This document shows, one piece after another, positions 55,089 through 63,793 of a stretch of DNA of 64,000 nt (positions are counted from its first letter, which is position 1; each line of letters opens with the position of its first letter). Position numbers and translations under genes: made by a program. The stretch comes from Phycisphaerae bacterium (GTDB lineage Bacteria > Planctomycetota > Phycisphaerae > UBA1845 > Fen-1342). Location of the stretch: contig JANQFV010000037.1 in the NCBI GenBank assembly GCA_028277645.1, positions 62,001-126,000 of the forward strand. The letters are read 5' to 3'. Below the pieces are notes generated by a model. It saw only the letters and a list, made by a program, of their open reading frames with translations. It ran no database searches and had not been told where the DNA came from.

Positions 55089-56210
55089 TCATAGCATTCC
55101 CAACAGCGCGGTTACCGTACGCTTCACCTCTTCCTCGGTCAAATGATTGTGAAACGGCAGCGCGATCGTGCGGGCTGACAGCGCTTCGGTGATCGGGAAA
55201 TCCCCCGGCTTGAAGCCGAAGCGCTCGACGTAGAACGGCTGAAGATGGATCGGTGTGAAGTAATTGTTGCAGCCGATCTGTTGCTCCCGCAGTCCGGCCA
55301 GAATCGCGTCGCGCTGCTCGCGCGTGTAGTCCTCGGCCAGCCGCACGACAAACACAAACCAGTTCATCCGCACCTGCTCGGGCTGCACCTGCACCGAAAC
55401 GCGCGGCTCATCGCGCAACCGGTCGACGTACATCTGCGCCACGCGGTCGCGCTGCGCGATGATCTCATCCAGCCGCTGCATCTGCACCGCCCCCATCGCG
55501 GCCTGCATCTCAGTCATGCGATAATTGAAGCCCAGCCGCGCGTGCGCCAACCAGCCCGCGTCCGGATCGCGTCCCTGGTTCGCCAGCGAGCGCACCTTGA
55601 ACGCAATCTCGTCATCACTCGTTACGACCATCCCCCCCTCGCCGGTCGTGATCTGCTTGTTGGGATAGAAGCCGAACACACCAGCCTCGCCCAGCGATCC
55701 AGCGGGCCGATCCTTGTACGTCGTACCCAGCGCCTCACACGAATCCTCAATCACCCGCAGGTTGTGCCGCCGAGCGATATTCCACACCGCGTCCATGTCC
55801 GGCGTCGCTCCAAACACGTCCACCGGCAGCAACGCTTTCGTTCGCGGCGTAATCGCCGCCTCGATCCGGTTCGGGTCGATCTGCCACGTCGCCGGGTCGA
55901 TGTCCACGAACACCGGCACGCCGCCGTCGAACATGATGCTGTTGCTCGATGCGATAAACGAAAATGGCGTGGTAATCACCTCGTCGCCCGGCCCAATCCC
56001 CAGCGCGTGCCAGCACAAGTGCAGCGCCGTCGTGCCGCTGCTGCACGCGATCGCGTGCTTGACCCCAAGCCGCTGCTGAAACTCGCGCTCAAAATCAACC
56101 AATCGCGGCCCCAGACTAAGCCGGTCAGACCGCAATACAGTGGTGACGGCATCGATCTCGGCGTCGGTAATATCCTGCGCGGACAAACTGATCGGCTGCG
56201 GCACAGACAT
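55089..56210 (-). CDS. DegT/DnrJ/EryC1-family sugar aminotransferase
   Basis: A PLP-dependent aminotransferase of 373 residues. ACSSGTTALHLCWHALGIGP, DEVITTPFSFIASSNSI, VIEDSCEALGT and FGFYPNKQITTGEGGM with the Schiff-base Lys are all present. Enzymes of this family transaminate nucleotide-linked keto-sugars for surface polysaccharides or lipid A-like glycans. No other sugar gene is next to it. ATG start. Confidence 0.93.
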   Translation of the reverse strand: MSVPQPISLSAQDITDAEIDAVTTVLRSDRLSLGPRLVDFEREFQQRLGVKHAIACSSGTTALHLCWHALGIGPGDEVITTPFSFIASSNSIMFDGGVPVFVDIDPATWQIDPNRIEAAITPRTKALLPVDVFGATPDMDAVWNIARRHNLRVIEDSCEALGTTYKDRPAGSLGEAGVFGFYPNKQITTGEGGMVVTSDDEIAFKVRSLANQGRDPDAGWLAHARLGFNYRMTEMQAAMGAVQMQRLDEIIAQRDRVAQMYVDRLRDEPRVSVQVQPEQVRMNWFVFVVRLAEDYTREQRDAILAGLREQQIGCNNYFTPIHLQPFYVERFGFKPGDFPITEALSARTIALPFHNHLTEEEVKRTVTALLGML

Positions 56211-56365
56211 CTCCCTCTAGGCGTTATAACGATGCGAGGTCGTAAATCTGACGCTCGGGCGTCTCTCAATACGGTCAATGGCAAGGCTGGTTCGTTCCGA
56301 CCATTGAACACGAGCAGTGCGTTGAACGATGCAGACCCTCGCTCGTGCATCGGGCTTCAGCGCGC

Positions 56366-56419
56366 AACCTTCGAATCCTCAAATCCTTGAATCCTCGAAT
56401 CCTCGCTCGCGCGAAGGTT
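56366..56419. repeat. AATCCT tandem array enclosed by an eight-base dyad
   Basis: Four AATCCT units with two-base or longer spacers (56371-56406) lie between AACCTTCG (56366-56373) and CGAAGGTT (56412-56419). It sits directly upstream of the ABC exporter gene, about 20-70 bases before its ATG, and resembles the array at 24083-24112. A TATGAT box (56423-56428) follows, but without a clear -35. Confidence 0.5.
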
Positions 56420-56439
56420 CGCTATGATATCAACCAACC

Positions 56440-58587
56440 ATGAGCACCGCTCCCAAACAACGTTGGCTGCCGAGTTTCCGTCTGGCTCTGGGATACCTCC
56501 GTGGCCATCAGCGGACGCTGCTTATCGGACTGCTCGCCGCCGTCGGCGTCAGCGTCTTTTACACCTTCAGCGTCTCCAGCATCGTACCCGTCCTCAAGAT
56601 CATCTTCGCCGAACACGAGACCCTCGTCGACTGGCTTCACCGCAGCGAAGCCGAACGCCGACTCGGCATCACCATCACCGCCGACGTCCCGGACGACCCC
56701 CGCGGCCTGCGGATCCAGAACGTCAGCGAGAGCGCCGCCGTCGCGAACACGATCCAAGTAGGTGAGCTGATCGATGTAATCGGTGACGAGCCCGTCAGCG
56801 CGTACTTGGCTGCCCGACGAATTGCGAATCACCCCGGAGAGACGATCGACGCCGTCCGCATCCGCACCGGCGACGGCACACCGCGCACCGTCTCGTTGGC
56901 GCTACGACCGCACGGCTGGTGGTGGACACCGGCGCGCACCGTTGCACAGTGGCTACCGACCGGCAGTTCGGCTGCGATCCGGTTCCAGACGCTGATCATC
57001 ATCATGACGGTGATCGTGATCATCGCCTTGCTCGGCGGCATCTGTCGTTTCCTGAACGAAGGACTGGTCAAGATGTCCGTGCAGCGCTCGCTGCATGACC
57101 TCCGCACTGCCCTGGCCGAACACACGCTCCGCCTGCCCGTCGCCTGGCACAGCAGCCATCCCCACGGCGACACGTTAGCCCGCTTCGCCAACGACATCGC
57201 CAAGGTCCAGGTCGGCATGACCACGCTGTTCGGCAAGCTCGTTCGCGAACCGCTCAAGGCCGCCGGCGTACTCACGCTGACCGTGCTCATCGACTGGCGT
57301 ATGCTGATCATCGGCGTGATTGGCCTGCCCATCGGCGTACTGGTGATCCGCACGTTCGGCCGCATGGTCAAACGCGCCCAGCGCCGCGCATCGCAGTCCT
57401 GGGGACGTCTGCTCGATCACCTTGGCGAACGCCTGGTCGGCATCCGCGTCGTTAAGTCGTGCAATATGCAGTCCGCCGAAATCGAACGCTTCAGCGATGA
57501 AGACCGCGAGCTGACCCGCGCTCAGACACACATCGATCTCGTCGACGCGGCCAGCAATCCAGTGCTCGAGACGCTTGCCGCGCTCGCGATCTCCGCCTTC
57601 ATCCTCTACGGCGGCGCACGCGTCTTCAATCACGAGCTCGAGCCGCACCTGTTCTTCGGCGCCGTCGTCTGCCTCGGCGGCATCTTCGACCCGATGCGCA
57701 AACTCGGGAACGTCAACAACCGGCTCCAGGCCGCGGAAGCCTCAGCGAAGCGCCTGTTTGAGCTCCTGCACCAGACCGTGGAAGAACCGGATGCGGCGCA
57801 GGAGCGCGCGAAACTACCATGCTTCAGCAACACCATCGAATTCCGCAACGTCGGCTTTGCGTACCCCGGTCGCCCTGAACACCGCGTGCTGCGCGACGTG
57901 AACGTAACAGTCGAAAAAGGCCAAGCCGTCGCACTGGTCGGCCCGAACGGCTCGGGTAAGACGACACTGGTCTCACTGCTGGTGCGCTTCTTCCGTCCGA
58001 CCAGTGGCCAGATTCTCATCGACGGAAACGACATCGCGGACGTATCGCTCAAATCGCTGCGCGACCAGATCGGCCTCGTGACGCAAGAGGCCGTCGTCTT
58101 CTCCGACACGGTCCGCGCCAACATCGCCTACGGCGCGAACGGCGTCGTCGATGACGACATTCGCCGCGCCGCAGCCCTGGCCCACGTCGACGACTTCATC
58201 AACGGACTGCGCGTCGAGCGCAACGACCGCGTGCTCACAGGCTACGACGCCCCCGTCAGCGCCCGCACGCTCTCCGGCGGACAACGCCAGCGAATCGTGC
58301 TGGCCCGCGCGATCCTGCGCGATCCGCCCATCCTGATCCTCGACGAAGCTACCAGCCAGGTCGACAGCGAGTCCGAGCAGCGCATCCAGGAAGCGCTCGA
58401 GGACGTGATGCGCGACCGCACCACGTTCGTTATCGCGCACCGCTTCAGCACAATCGCTCGGGCTGACCTGATCGTGGTCCTCGATGAAGGACGCGTAGTC
58501 GGCATCGGAAAACACGACCAACTCATGGGCACCTGCCCGCTCTATGCCACGCTGGTCAACACCCAATTCGCCGGCACATGCTCGTAG
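56440..58587 (+). CDS. ABC exporter (MsbA-like) with an inserted PDZ-like domain
   Basis: A 715-residue half-transporter. TM1 is at about 26-57. The first extracytoplasmic loop is greatly enlarged (58-178) and residues 75-157 read as a PDZ domain: GLRIQNVSESAAVANTIQVG, ELIDVIGDEPVSAY and VRIRTGDGTPRTVSLAL. TM2 begins near 180. The C-terminal ATPase has Walker A GPNGSGKTT (501-509), LSGGQRQR (611-618), Walker B ILILDEATS (630-638) and the H-loop His (about 666). Close homologues export lipids such as lipid A. ATG start. The PDZ-like insert could bind a periplasmic partner; that is inference. Confidence 0.92.
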   Translation: MSTAPKQRWLPSFRLALGYLRGHQRTLLIGLLAAVGVSVFYTFSVSSIVPVLKIIFAEHETLVDWLHRSEAERRLGITITADVPDDPRGLRIQNVSESAAVANTIQVGELIDVIGDEPVSAYLAARRIANHPGETIDAVRIRTGDGTPRTVSLALRPHGWWWTPARTVAQWLPTGSSAAIRFQTLIIIMTVIVIIALLGGICRFLNEGLVKMSVQRSLHDLRTALAEHTLRLPVAWHSSHPHGDTLARFANDIAKVQVGMTTLFGKLVREPLKAAGVLTLTVLIDWRMLIIGVIGLPIGVLVIRTFGRMVKRAQRRASQSWGRLLDHLGERLVGIRVVKSCNMQSAEIERFSDEDRELTRAQTHIDLVDAASNPVLETLAALAISAFILYGGARVFNHELEPHLFFGAVVCLGGIFDPMRKLGNVNNRLQAAEASAKRLFELLHQTVEEPDAAQERAKLPCFSNTIEFRNVGFAYPGRPEHRVLRDVNVTVEKGQAVALVGPNGSGKTTLVSLLVRFFRPTSGQILIDGNDIADVSLKSLRDQIGLVTQEAVVFSDTVRANIAYGANGVVDDDIRRAAALAHVDDFINGLRVERNDRVLTGYDAPVSARTLSGGQRQRIVLARAILRDPPILILDEATSQVDSESEQRIQEALEDVMRDRTTFVIAHRFSTIARADLIVVLDEGRVVGIGKHDQLMGTCPLYATLVNTQFAGTCS

Positions 58588-58594
58588 ACTTGCT

Positions 58595-58690
58595 CCGTCA
58601 TTCCGAGCGCAGCGAGGGATCTACGCGCGACTGCCCGGTGACTCGCGTACGTAGGTAGATTCCTCCTCCCGATGGTCGTCGGAATGACGG
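58595..58690. repeat. Palindromic interspersed repeat with 12-base perfect arms
   Basis: Arms CCGTCATTCCGA (58595-58606) and TCGGAATGACGG (58679-58690) enclose GCGCAGCGAGGGATCTACG and a region ending GGTAGATTCCTCC, which adds inner pairing. This TCATTCCGAGCGCAGCGAGG-like sequence is of a kind seen dispersed in several bacterial phyla. It lies between the convergent ABC and helicase genes. Confidence 0.7.
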
Positions 58691-58700
58691 TTGTGCTCGC

Positions 58701-61172
58701 CTAGCTGCCCACCCATCTCCCCAACAGCGCGAGCGCCGCCGTCTTGCTAGGGATCTTGTACCCCTGCCCCAAGTCCGGATCGTGATGGATCGTGATCCGG
58801 AGGTTGGGCGGCGCCACGCAACCGGGGCACCCGTCTTCACACGGACAATCGCTGACCAACGCATACGCCATCTTCAATAGCTCGTCCGCGTACTCGTACC
58901 CGTGCCGCGCATACCCCAGCCCACCTTGATACCGGTCGTACAGGATGATCACACTCACGCCAAGTTGCGAAGAGTTCACCACGCCACCGACGTCATAACG
59001 ATCGCACATCGCCAGCGGCGGCAACGACACGGTCAGCAGGTTCTTCGCGCCCGACAGACCCTCGTACGCCTTGAAGCCGGCGTCCTTGACCGCCTCGATC
59101 GCCTCCGGCGGCGGTTGTAGCCAGACGCCCGTGGTATCAATCTGCTGCGCCGGCAGGTCGAGCGCCGTCTGCCCGATGAGCTCCTGCGTGAACAGCTTGA
59201 ACTTCCGAAACGCGATCGTCTGCCACTTCACCGACACGTCGCCGAAGAAACGTTGTCCACCACCGAGACAGTCACCCGCCAGCCGCTGCTCGACGATGCG
59301 GCACTCATCCTGCAACACCGGCTGCGTGTAATAATCCGCGTCCAGTCGCTCGACACGCGCCGTTCGCATCGGCATGTCCAGTTCGCGCACCAGGAATGAC
59401 TCGCCCTGGTGCAGGTAGACGGCTTCGGGATAAACGAGCTCCGGCGCCGAGATCGAATCGACCTGACCAATCACCTCGTTCCGCCCGTCGGTCGTGTCGA
59501 TGATCGCATACGTCGCATCGCTGATCGTACGCAGGTCAGTCTTGGTGGCGGGAAACTCGCGCGATGCCCAGTAATACCTACCGGCCGTATGGCGGAGTTT
59601 GTCTTCGTCTGTGAGCAGACTGGCCACGTCCTTCGCCGCCACGCCAAATGCGTCTAATTCATCTTCCGAGAGTGACATTTCGCTCGCGGCGCAACTCATC
59701 TGCGCCGCGATGATGTGCGGATTGTCCGGGTCGATGATCGCGTGCTCCAGCGGCTGATCAAACACGAACTGCGGGTGACGCATCAGGTATTGATCCACCG
59801 GATCGTCGTACGCGATGAAGATCGAGAGCGATTCGTCCTGCCGCCGCCCGGCCCGTCCAATCTGCTGCCACAAGCTGCACAATGTCCCCGGAAAGCCGAC
59901 CACGATCGACGCATCCAACGTGCCGACGTCAATGCCGAGCTCCAGCGCGGTCGTGCTGCACACACCCAGCAGTTCACCCGTAAACAACTGCCGTTCGATC
60001 TCCCGCCGTTCGTTCGGCAGATACCCGCCGCGATAAGGCTTGATCCGTCGCGCCAGATCCGGCCGCCGCCGCTGCAGCGAATCGCGCGTAAACGTGTAGA
60101 TCAACTCCGCCACGACCCGCGCTTTACAGAACGTAATCGTCCCCGCCTGCTCCTCCAGCAGTCGCCGCATCAACCGCTGCGCCTCGACGTTCGCATTCCG
60201 CCGCGTGATCCGCACCGGGACGATCGGCGCCGCCAGCATCGGATTCGACGCCTTGGGCCCATCTGGTTCAAACGGCGCCGTCACTCCCCCGCTCAGCCGC
60301 GTACGACTCGCCAGCGCCGAAGCCCCCTGCCCCGGCACCCGATCCTCCGCGTCCTCATCCTCATCACGCAGCCCCAGCAACGGCGGATTCCACAGCACAA
60401 CATGCCGCTGCCCCCGCGGCGAAGCATCGTCATCGATCAGCTCTACCGGTCGATCGACGAGCTGTTCCGCCAGTTGCCGCGGGTTGCCCAACGTCGCCGA
60501 GCAGCAGACATACGTCGGATCCGCGCCGTAGTGCCGGCAAATACGCTGCAATCGCCGCACGACGCCCGCCACGTGCGACCCGAAAATCCCCCGATACGTG
60601 TGAATCTCATCCAGCACAACGTAACGCAGGTGTGCAAAGAACTGCGCCCACTTCGCGTGATACGGCAGCACACTCACGTGCAGCATGTCCGGATTGGTCA
60701 GAATAACGTTCGCGCTGCGCCGAATACCCGCGCGGCGATGCTGAGGCGTGTCGCCGTCGTAGCACGCCGGCCGCGCCCGCTCACCCAGCCCCGCCGCGCT
60801 GATCATGCGCTCCAGGCTGCCGAGCTGGTCGTAGGAAAGCGCCTTGGCCGGGAAGAGGTAGAGCGCCCGCGCCTCAACGTCGTCGAGCAACGCCGCCAGC
60901 ACCGGCAGGTGATAACAGAGGCTCTTGCCTGACGCCGTCCCCGTCGAGATGACGACATTCCGTCCTTCACGAACGGTGTCGTACGCCCCCGCCTGATGTT
61001 CATAGAGTTGTTCAATCCCCTGCGCGGCGAGAACGGCGTGGAGCGCATCCGGCACCGCGGTGCGCGGCATCTGATACCGCGCCGGACGGCTCGGCAGGGT
61101 GTGCACGTGCTGAATCTGATCGCGATAACGGCGATCATTGCGCACGCGTGCGAGGAAGGCCAGAGCATCCAT
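58701..61172 (-). CDS. DEAD/DEAH helicase with C-terminal Cys-cluster (MrfA/YprA-type)
   Basis: An 823-residue superfamily 2 helicase. Walker A is TGTASGKS (77-84), motif II DEIH (188-191), motif III CCSATLGNP, and the second RecA domain has ELGIDVGTLDASIVVGFPG and QQIGRAGRR. The C-terminal DUF1998 domain ends with CPCEDGCPGC, four Cys that bind zinc in MrfA. B. subtilis MrfA works with exonuclease MrfB in mitomycin-type crosslink repair; no MrfB neighbour is seen. ATG start. Confidence 0.92.
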   Translation of the reverse strand: MDALAFLARVRNDRRYRDQIQHVHTLPSRPARYQMPRTAVPDALHAVLAAQGIEQLYEHQAGAYDTVREGRNVVISTGTASGKSLCYHLPVLAALLDDVEARALYLFPAKALSYDQLGSLERMISAAGLGERARPACYDGDTPQHRRAGIRRSANVILTNPDMLHVSVLPYHAKWAQFFAHLRYVVLDEIHTYRGIFGSHVAGVVRRLQRICRHYGADPTYVCCSATLGNPRQLAEQLVDRPVELIDDDASPRGQRHVVLWNPPLLGLRDEDEDAEDRVPGQGASALASRTRLSGGVTAPFEPDGPKASNPMLAAPIVPVRITRRNANVEAQRLMRRLLEEQAGTITFCKARVVAELIYTFTRDSLQRRRPDLARRIKPYRGGYLPNERREIERQLFTGELLGVCSTTALELGIDVGTLDASIVVGFPGTLCSLWQQIGRAGRRQDESLSIFIAYDDPVDQYLMRHPQFVFDQPLEHAIIDPDNPHIIAAQMSCAASEMSLSEDELDAFGVAAKDVASLLTDEDKLRHTAGRYYWASREFPATKTDLRTISDATYAIIDTTDGRNEVIGQVDSISAPELVYPEAVYLHQGESFLVRELDMPMRTARVERLDADYYTQPVLQDECRIVEQRLAGDCLGGGQRFFGDVSVKWQTIAFRKFKLFTQELIGQTALDLPAQQIDTTGVWLQPPPEAIEAVKDAGFKAYEGLSGAKNLLTVSLPPLAMCDRYDVGGVVNSSQLGVSVIILYDRYQGGLGYARHGYEYADELLKMAYALVSDCPCEDGCPGCVAPPNLRITIHHDPDLGQGYKIPSKTAALALLGRWVGS

Positions 61173-61820
61173 GCGGTACAGTCCTCAATGCACGTAGCAA
61201 CCGGTCGACAGCTTAACCGATATGCAAACAAAAACCAAACGAAAGTGTGCGGACCTCGAAGCCGGGTGCCCGCCCGGCTCACACGGACCTCGCGACCGGC
61301 CGCGCCAAACACGGTCCGGGTGCCGAGGCACAGCACACTGCCACGGCGCGCAGATGCCGATTCGCGGCTGTCAGGGTTGACAAGTCCCACGAACTTCGGC
61401 GAACCTAGTCCTGTATGGACCAACGTCCAGCAGGGCATATCTTCGGTGGGAGTCGGATGAAGCGGATGCACTCCGATCACCCGACGGCGAGAACGGTTAC
61501 GTGCCGTATCACTGGAGAGTTGCGTTTGCTCCCGACGGCTCGATCGCGGCGCGCGAATCCGAGTGCGGCAACTGCAGTCCGCTCGCCCAGCGGGCGCACG
61601 GCCACGATGGTGGAGTCGTTGGGCACGATCGGCCGATGGGTACCACGGTGCCCGACGATGTACAACAACAACGGACGCGATCTGGTACGCAGTATGAGAA
61701 TCAACACCGGACGCCGCCGCACGCCGCGGTGGTTCGGCCAAATGCTCGGATAAACAGGATCAGGTCGCGAGGCATGGCGCGGCAGCGCCTCGCGACTCAG
61801 CGCCAGTGAAAGGAACCAGG
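61173..61820. other. Long intergenic stretch with a possible gene remnant
   Basis: About 650 bases with no gene I can support. A hairpin GCCGGG / CCCGGC lies at 61261-61278. From 61381 to 61809 one plus frame is open (after a TGA at 61378) and includes protein-like text such as NGYVPYHWRVAFAPDGSIAA, but it has no start codon with a ribosome binding site before 61501 and weakens after 61620. It may be a decayed gene. Confidence 0.35.
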
Positions 61821-62195
61821 ATGTCACCAGCGGTAAAGAACGGAATTCTACTGGTCGTGTTGCTCGGGGTTGTGATCACCGCCGGCTACTTCTTCACCAA
61901 GGGCAGTCCGGACGAGACGCTCCCCGATGACGACGCGAGCGCGACCACATGGATCTGTGTCAACGACAGCCACATCGAGAAGCTCACGGCCAAGGGCGTC
62001 GAAGAGTGGATGAAGACGAAGATGGAGCGCTCGGGCCGCCGGATGATGGTCTTCATGTGCCCGGAGTGCAATGAGTATTCGATCGTGCGGGCGCAGTGGT
62101 GCGAAGAGGACGACAAGTTCATCCCCAAGACGGACCTGGAGGGCAACTCGCTGCTGTGCCCGTCGCACGAGGCCGCGATGCAGGGCGGCGGCTGA
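61821..62195 (+). CDS. Membrane-anchored Cys-rich small protein
   Basis: A 124-residue protein: an N-terminal hydrophobic anchor (about 6-27), an acidic linker, then a soluble part with Cys in WICVNDS, FMCPECNEYS, WCEEDD and LLCPSHE, which may form a zinc ribbon. The family is not recognised. ATG 61821 has AAGGA seven bases upstream. A GC-rich hairpin follows the stop. Confidence 0.7.
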   Translation: MSPAVKNGILLVVLLGVVITAGYFFTKGSPDETLPDDDASATTWICVNDSHIEKLTAKGVEEWMKTKMERSGRRMMVFMCPECNEYSIVRAQWCEEDDKFIPKTDLEGNSLLCPSHEAAMQGGG

Positions 62196-62238
62196 TCCAT
62201 CCGCCACGAACGCCACCCCAAGCCATTAAGTTGAAAAG

Positions 62239-62270
62239 CGGCCGGTCGTCAACAAACTGACGCCCGGCCG
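62239..62270 (+). terminator. Hairpin after the Cys-rich protein gene
   Basis: CGGCCGG / CCGGCCG arms with an 18-base loop start about 45 bases after the stop. It is followed by TACTCATTCT, a weak T-rich tract. Confidence 0.45.
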
Positions 62271-62306
62271 TACTCATTCTACCTGATTGGAACCTATCCC
62301 ATTACT

Positions 62307-62400
62307 CCCCTCCCTGGCAGGGAGGGGCTGGGGGAGGGTCGAGTTTTCTGTGGGTGCAGGTCTCACCCCTCTCCCAACCTCTCCCCTGAGGGGAGAGGGG
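62307..62400. repeat. CCCCTCCC/GGGAGGGG interspersed repeat
   Basis: A perfect palindrome CCCCTCCCT-GGC-AGGGAGGGG (62307-62327), a GGGGGAGGG tract, a T-rich centre, then CTCACCCCTCTCCC and a second CCCCTGAGGGG palindrome. The outer parts are roughly complementary, so the whole can fold as one structure. A shorter relative is at 26871-26903. It separates convergent genes. Confidence 0.7.
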
Positions 62401-62425
62401 TTTCAGGATAGCTTCTGGGCATTCT

Positions 62426-62902
62426 CTATTCGGCTTCGTCCTCTTCCGGCGTGATCGTCACATCCGCGACGCCTTCCTCGGCACAGAGCGACACGGAAAC
62501 CGTCTTCGCACCGTTCGCGTCATAGCCCTCACCGTCCAGGCAGACTTCGATAGTCTGCTCGCCGTCTTCAAACCCCTCGACCGGTATTGTGACGTGTGCC
62601 GAGCCGTCCTCTGTCACCGGGACCTCAAACGTCTGCTCCGGACCACCGTTGACCGAAACGGTCACGAACCACGTGTTGTAGAGCGCGACCGCGCCGACGG
62701 CCGTGATTCCCACGCCGGCCACGAGCAGCAGCGCCAGCGTCGGTGCCAGCACCGGGTGCCGGCTGAAGTACGAACCACGATTCTGATGTTCATAGCTTTG
62801 CATGAGCTTGCTCTCCAGGTTTTCGTTGTGCGGGGCGCCGGGCCAGGCACGTCCCGCGAGCGATTCGAGTGCCTGCTCGACGGGGTCGGGTTTGCTTGGC
62901 AT
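62426..62902 (-). CDS. Membrane protein paired with the ECF sigma factor
   Basis: A 158-residue protein: about 55 cytoplasmic residues, one membrane helix (about 53-75) and an extracytoplasmic acidic beta domain with VTVSVNGGPEQTFEVPVTED and IEVCLDGEGYDANGAKTVSV. The ATG follows the sigma stop by two bases with GGAGG upstream. The position makes it the likely anti-sigma factor, though the cytoplasmic part shows no clear zinc anti-sigma (HXXXCXXC) motif. Confidence 0.72.
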   Translation of the reverse strand: MPSKPDPVEQALESLAGRAWPGAPHNENLESKLMQSYEHQNRGSYFSRHPVLAPTLALLLVAGVGITAVGAVALYNTWFVTVSVNGGPEQTFEVPVTEDGSAHVTIPVEGFEDGEQTIEVCLDGEGYDANGAKTVSVSLCAEEGVADVTITPEEDEAE

Positions 62903-62904
62903 GG

Positions 62905-63498
62905 TTACCTCCGATCTTCCAGCTTGGCGCGGAGTGCGTCGCGCGCCCGCGACAGTCTCGATTTCACCGTCCCCGGCCGACACCCGATTACCGCCGCCAC
63001 GTCCGTGACCGACAGCCCTTCGAAGTAGTGCAGCGCGAGTACGGCCTGATACTTCGCCGACAGTGACAGCAAAGCGGACTGTGCCCGCTCGCGGTCGATT
63101 CCGCCGACCCCCGACGCCGCGTCCGTCCGCGGATCGGGCCAGCCATCGTCCGGCAAGGCTTGCGGCTGTCTGCGTCGTTGTCGCCGGGCCCAGCGATTGA
63201 CCGTGTTGGTCGCAATGCGCAACAGCCAGTATCGAAACGGAACGCCGCGGTACCGAAAACGCGCCAGCGTCCGCAGGACGATCACGAAAACATCCGCCAC
63301 GAGATCCTCAGTCGCGTGACGATCCCCCGTCCGGCGATACACGTAAGCCGCAATCGCCGGATAGTGCTGCCGATAGAGCAAGGCAAACGCATCCCGATTC
63401 CGCTTAGCCAGCTCGACGAGTCGCCGCTCCGCCTCGTTCGTAGCAGAGGCAGAACTGCCCGCCCCGGAGCTAACCATATTGGACTGAATCGCAGACAC
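62905..63498 (-). CDS. ECF-type RNA polymerase sigma factor
   Basis: A 197-residue ECF sigma factor. Region 2 is FALLYRQHYPAIAAYVYRRT followed by HATEDLVADVFVIVLRTLAR; region 4 is FEGLSVTDVAAVIGCRPGTV followed by KSRLSRARDALRAKL. A variable linker joins them. The start is a GTG with GAGG nine bases upstream; ATG 63477 is an alternative. Its partner gene follows on the same strand. Confidence 0.92.
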   Translation of the reverse strand: MSAIQSNMVSSGAGSSASATNEAERRLVELAKRNRDAFALLYRQHYPAIAAYVYRRTGDRHATEDLVADVFVIVLRTLARFRYRGVPFRYWLLRIATNTVNRWARRQRRRQPQALPDDGWPDPRTDAASGVGGIDRERAQSALLSLSAKYQAVLALHYFEGLSVTDVAAVIGCRPGTVKSRLSRARDALRAKLEDRR

Positions 63499-63793
63499 GC
63501 CATGCGTCCTCGCAAGGGAGGCTACAGGACCGCCCGGTAACCGCCGCCGGGGCTTTTGATGCTCTTACTCAGAATAAGCCCCACTGCCGCGGATTGGTTC
63601 CCGCAACGAAATGAAGTTTGCACATTCCCTGCAACATATGCTGGGGAGTGCGGGCGTCCCCGCCCGCTACTGGGCGATCTTAACGGCCCCGCCCACCACG
63701 GACTGGGCAAACGGCGGACGAGACGCCCGCAGTCCCCATGATACGCACTTGGTGAGAGCACGCGCTGGACGTGACACATACCCCCGGTAGGTT

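Noticed and set aside
55245-56390. A 381-codon plus frame opposite the aminotransferase
   Set aside because: Arg/His-rich shadow of a gene with a clear PLP site.
56423-56428. TATGAT as a full promoter for the ABC exporter
   Set aside because: The -10 is good, but the expected -35 position holds only repeat sequence without TTGACA likeness.
59715-60932. A 405-codon plus frame opposite the helicase
   Set aside because: Shadow of the helicase domains; composition dominated by Arg, Gln and Pro.
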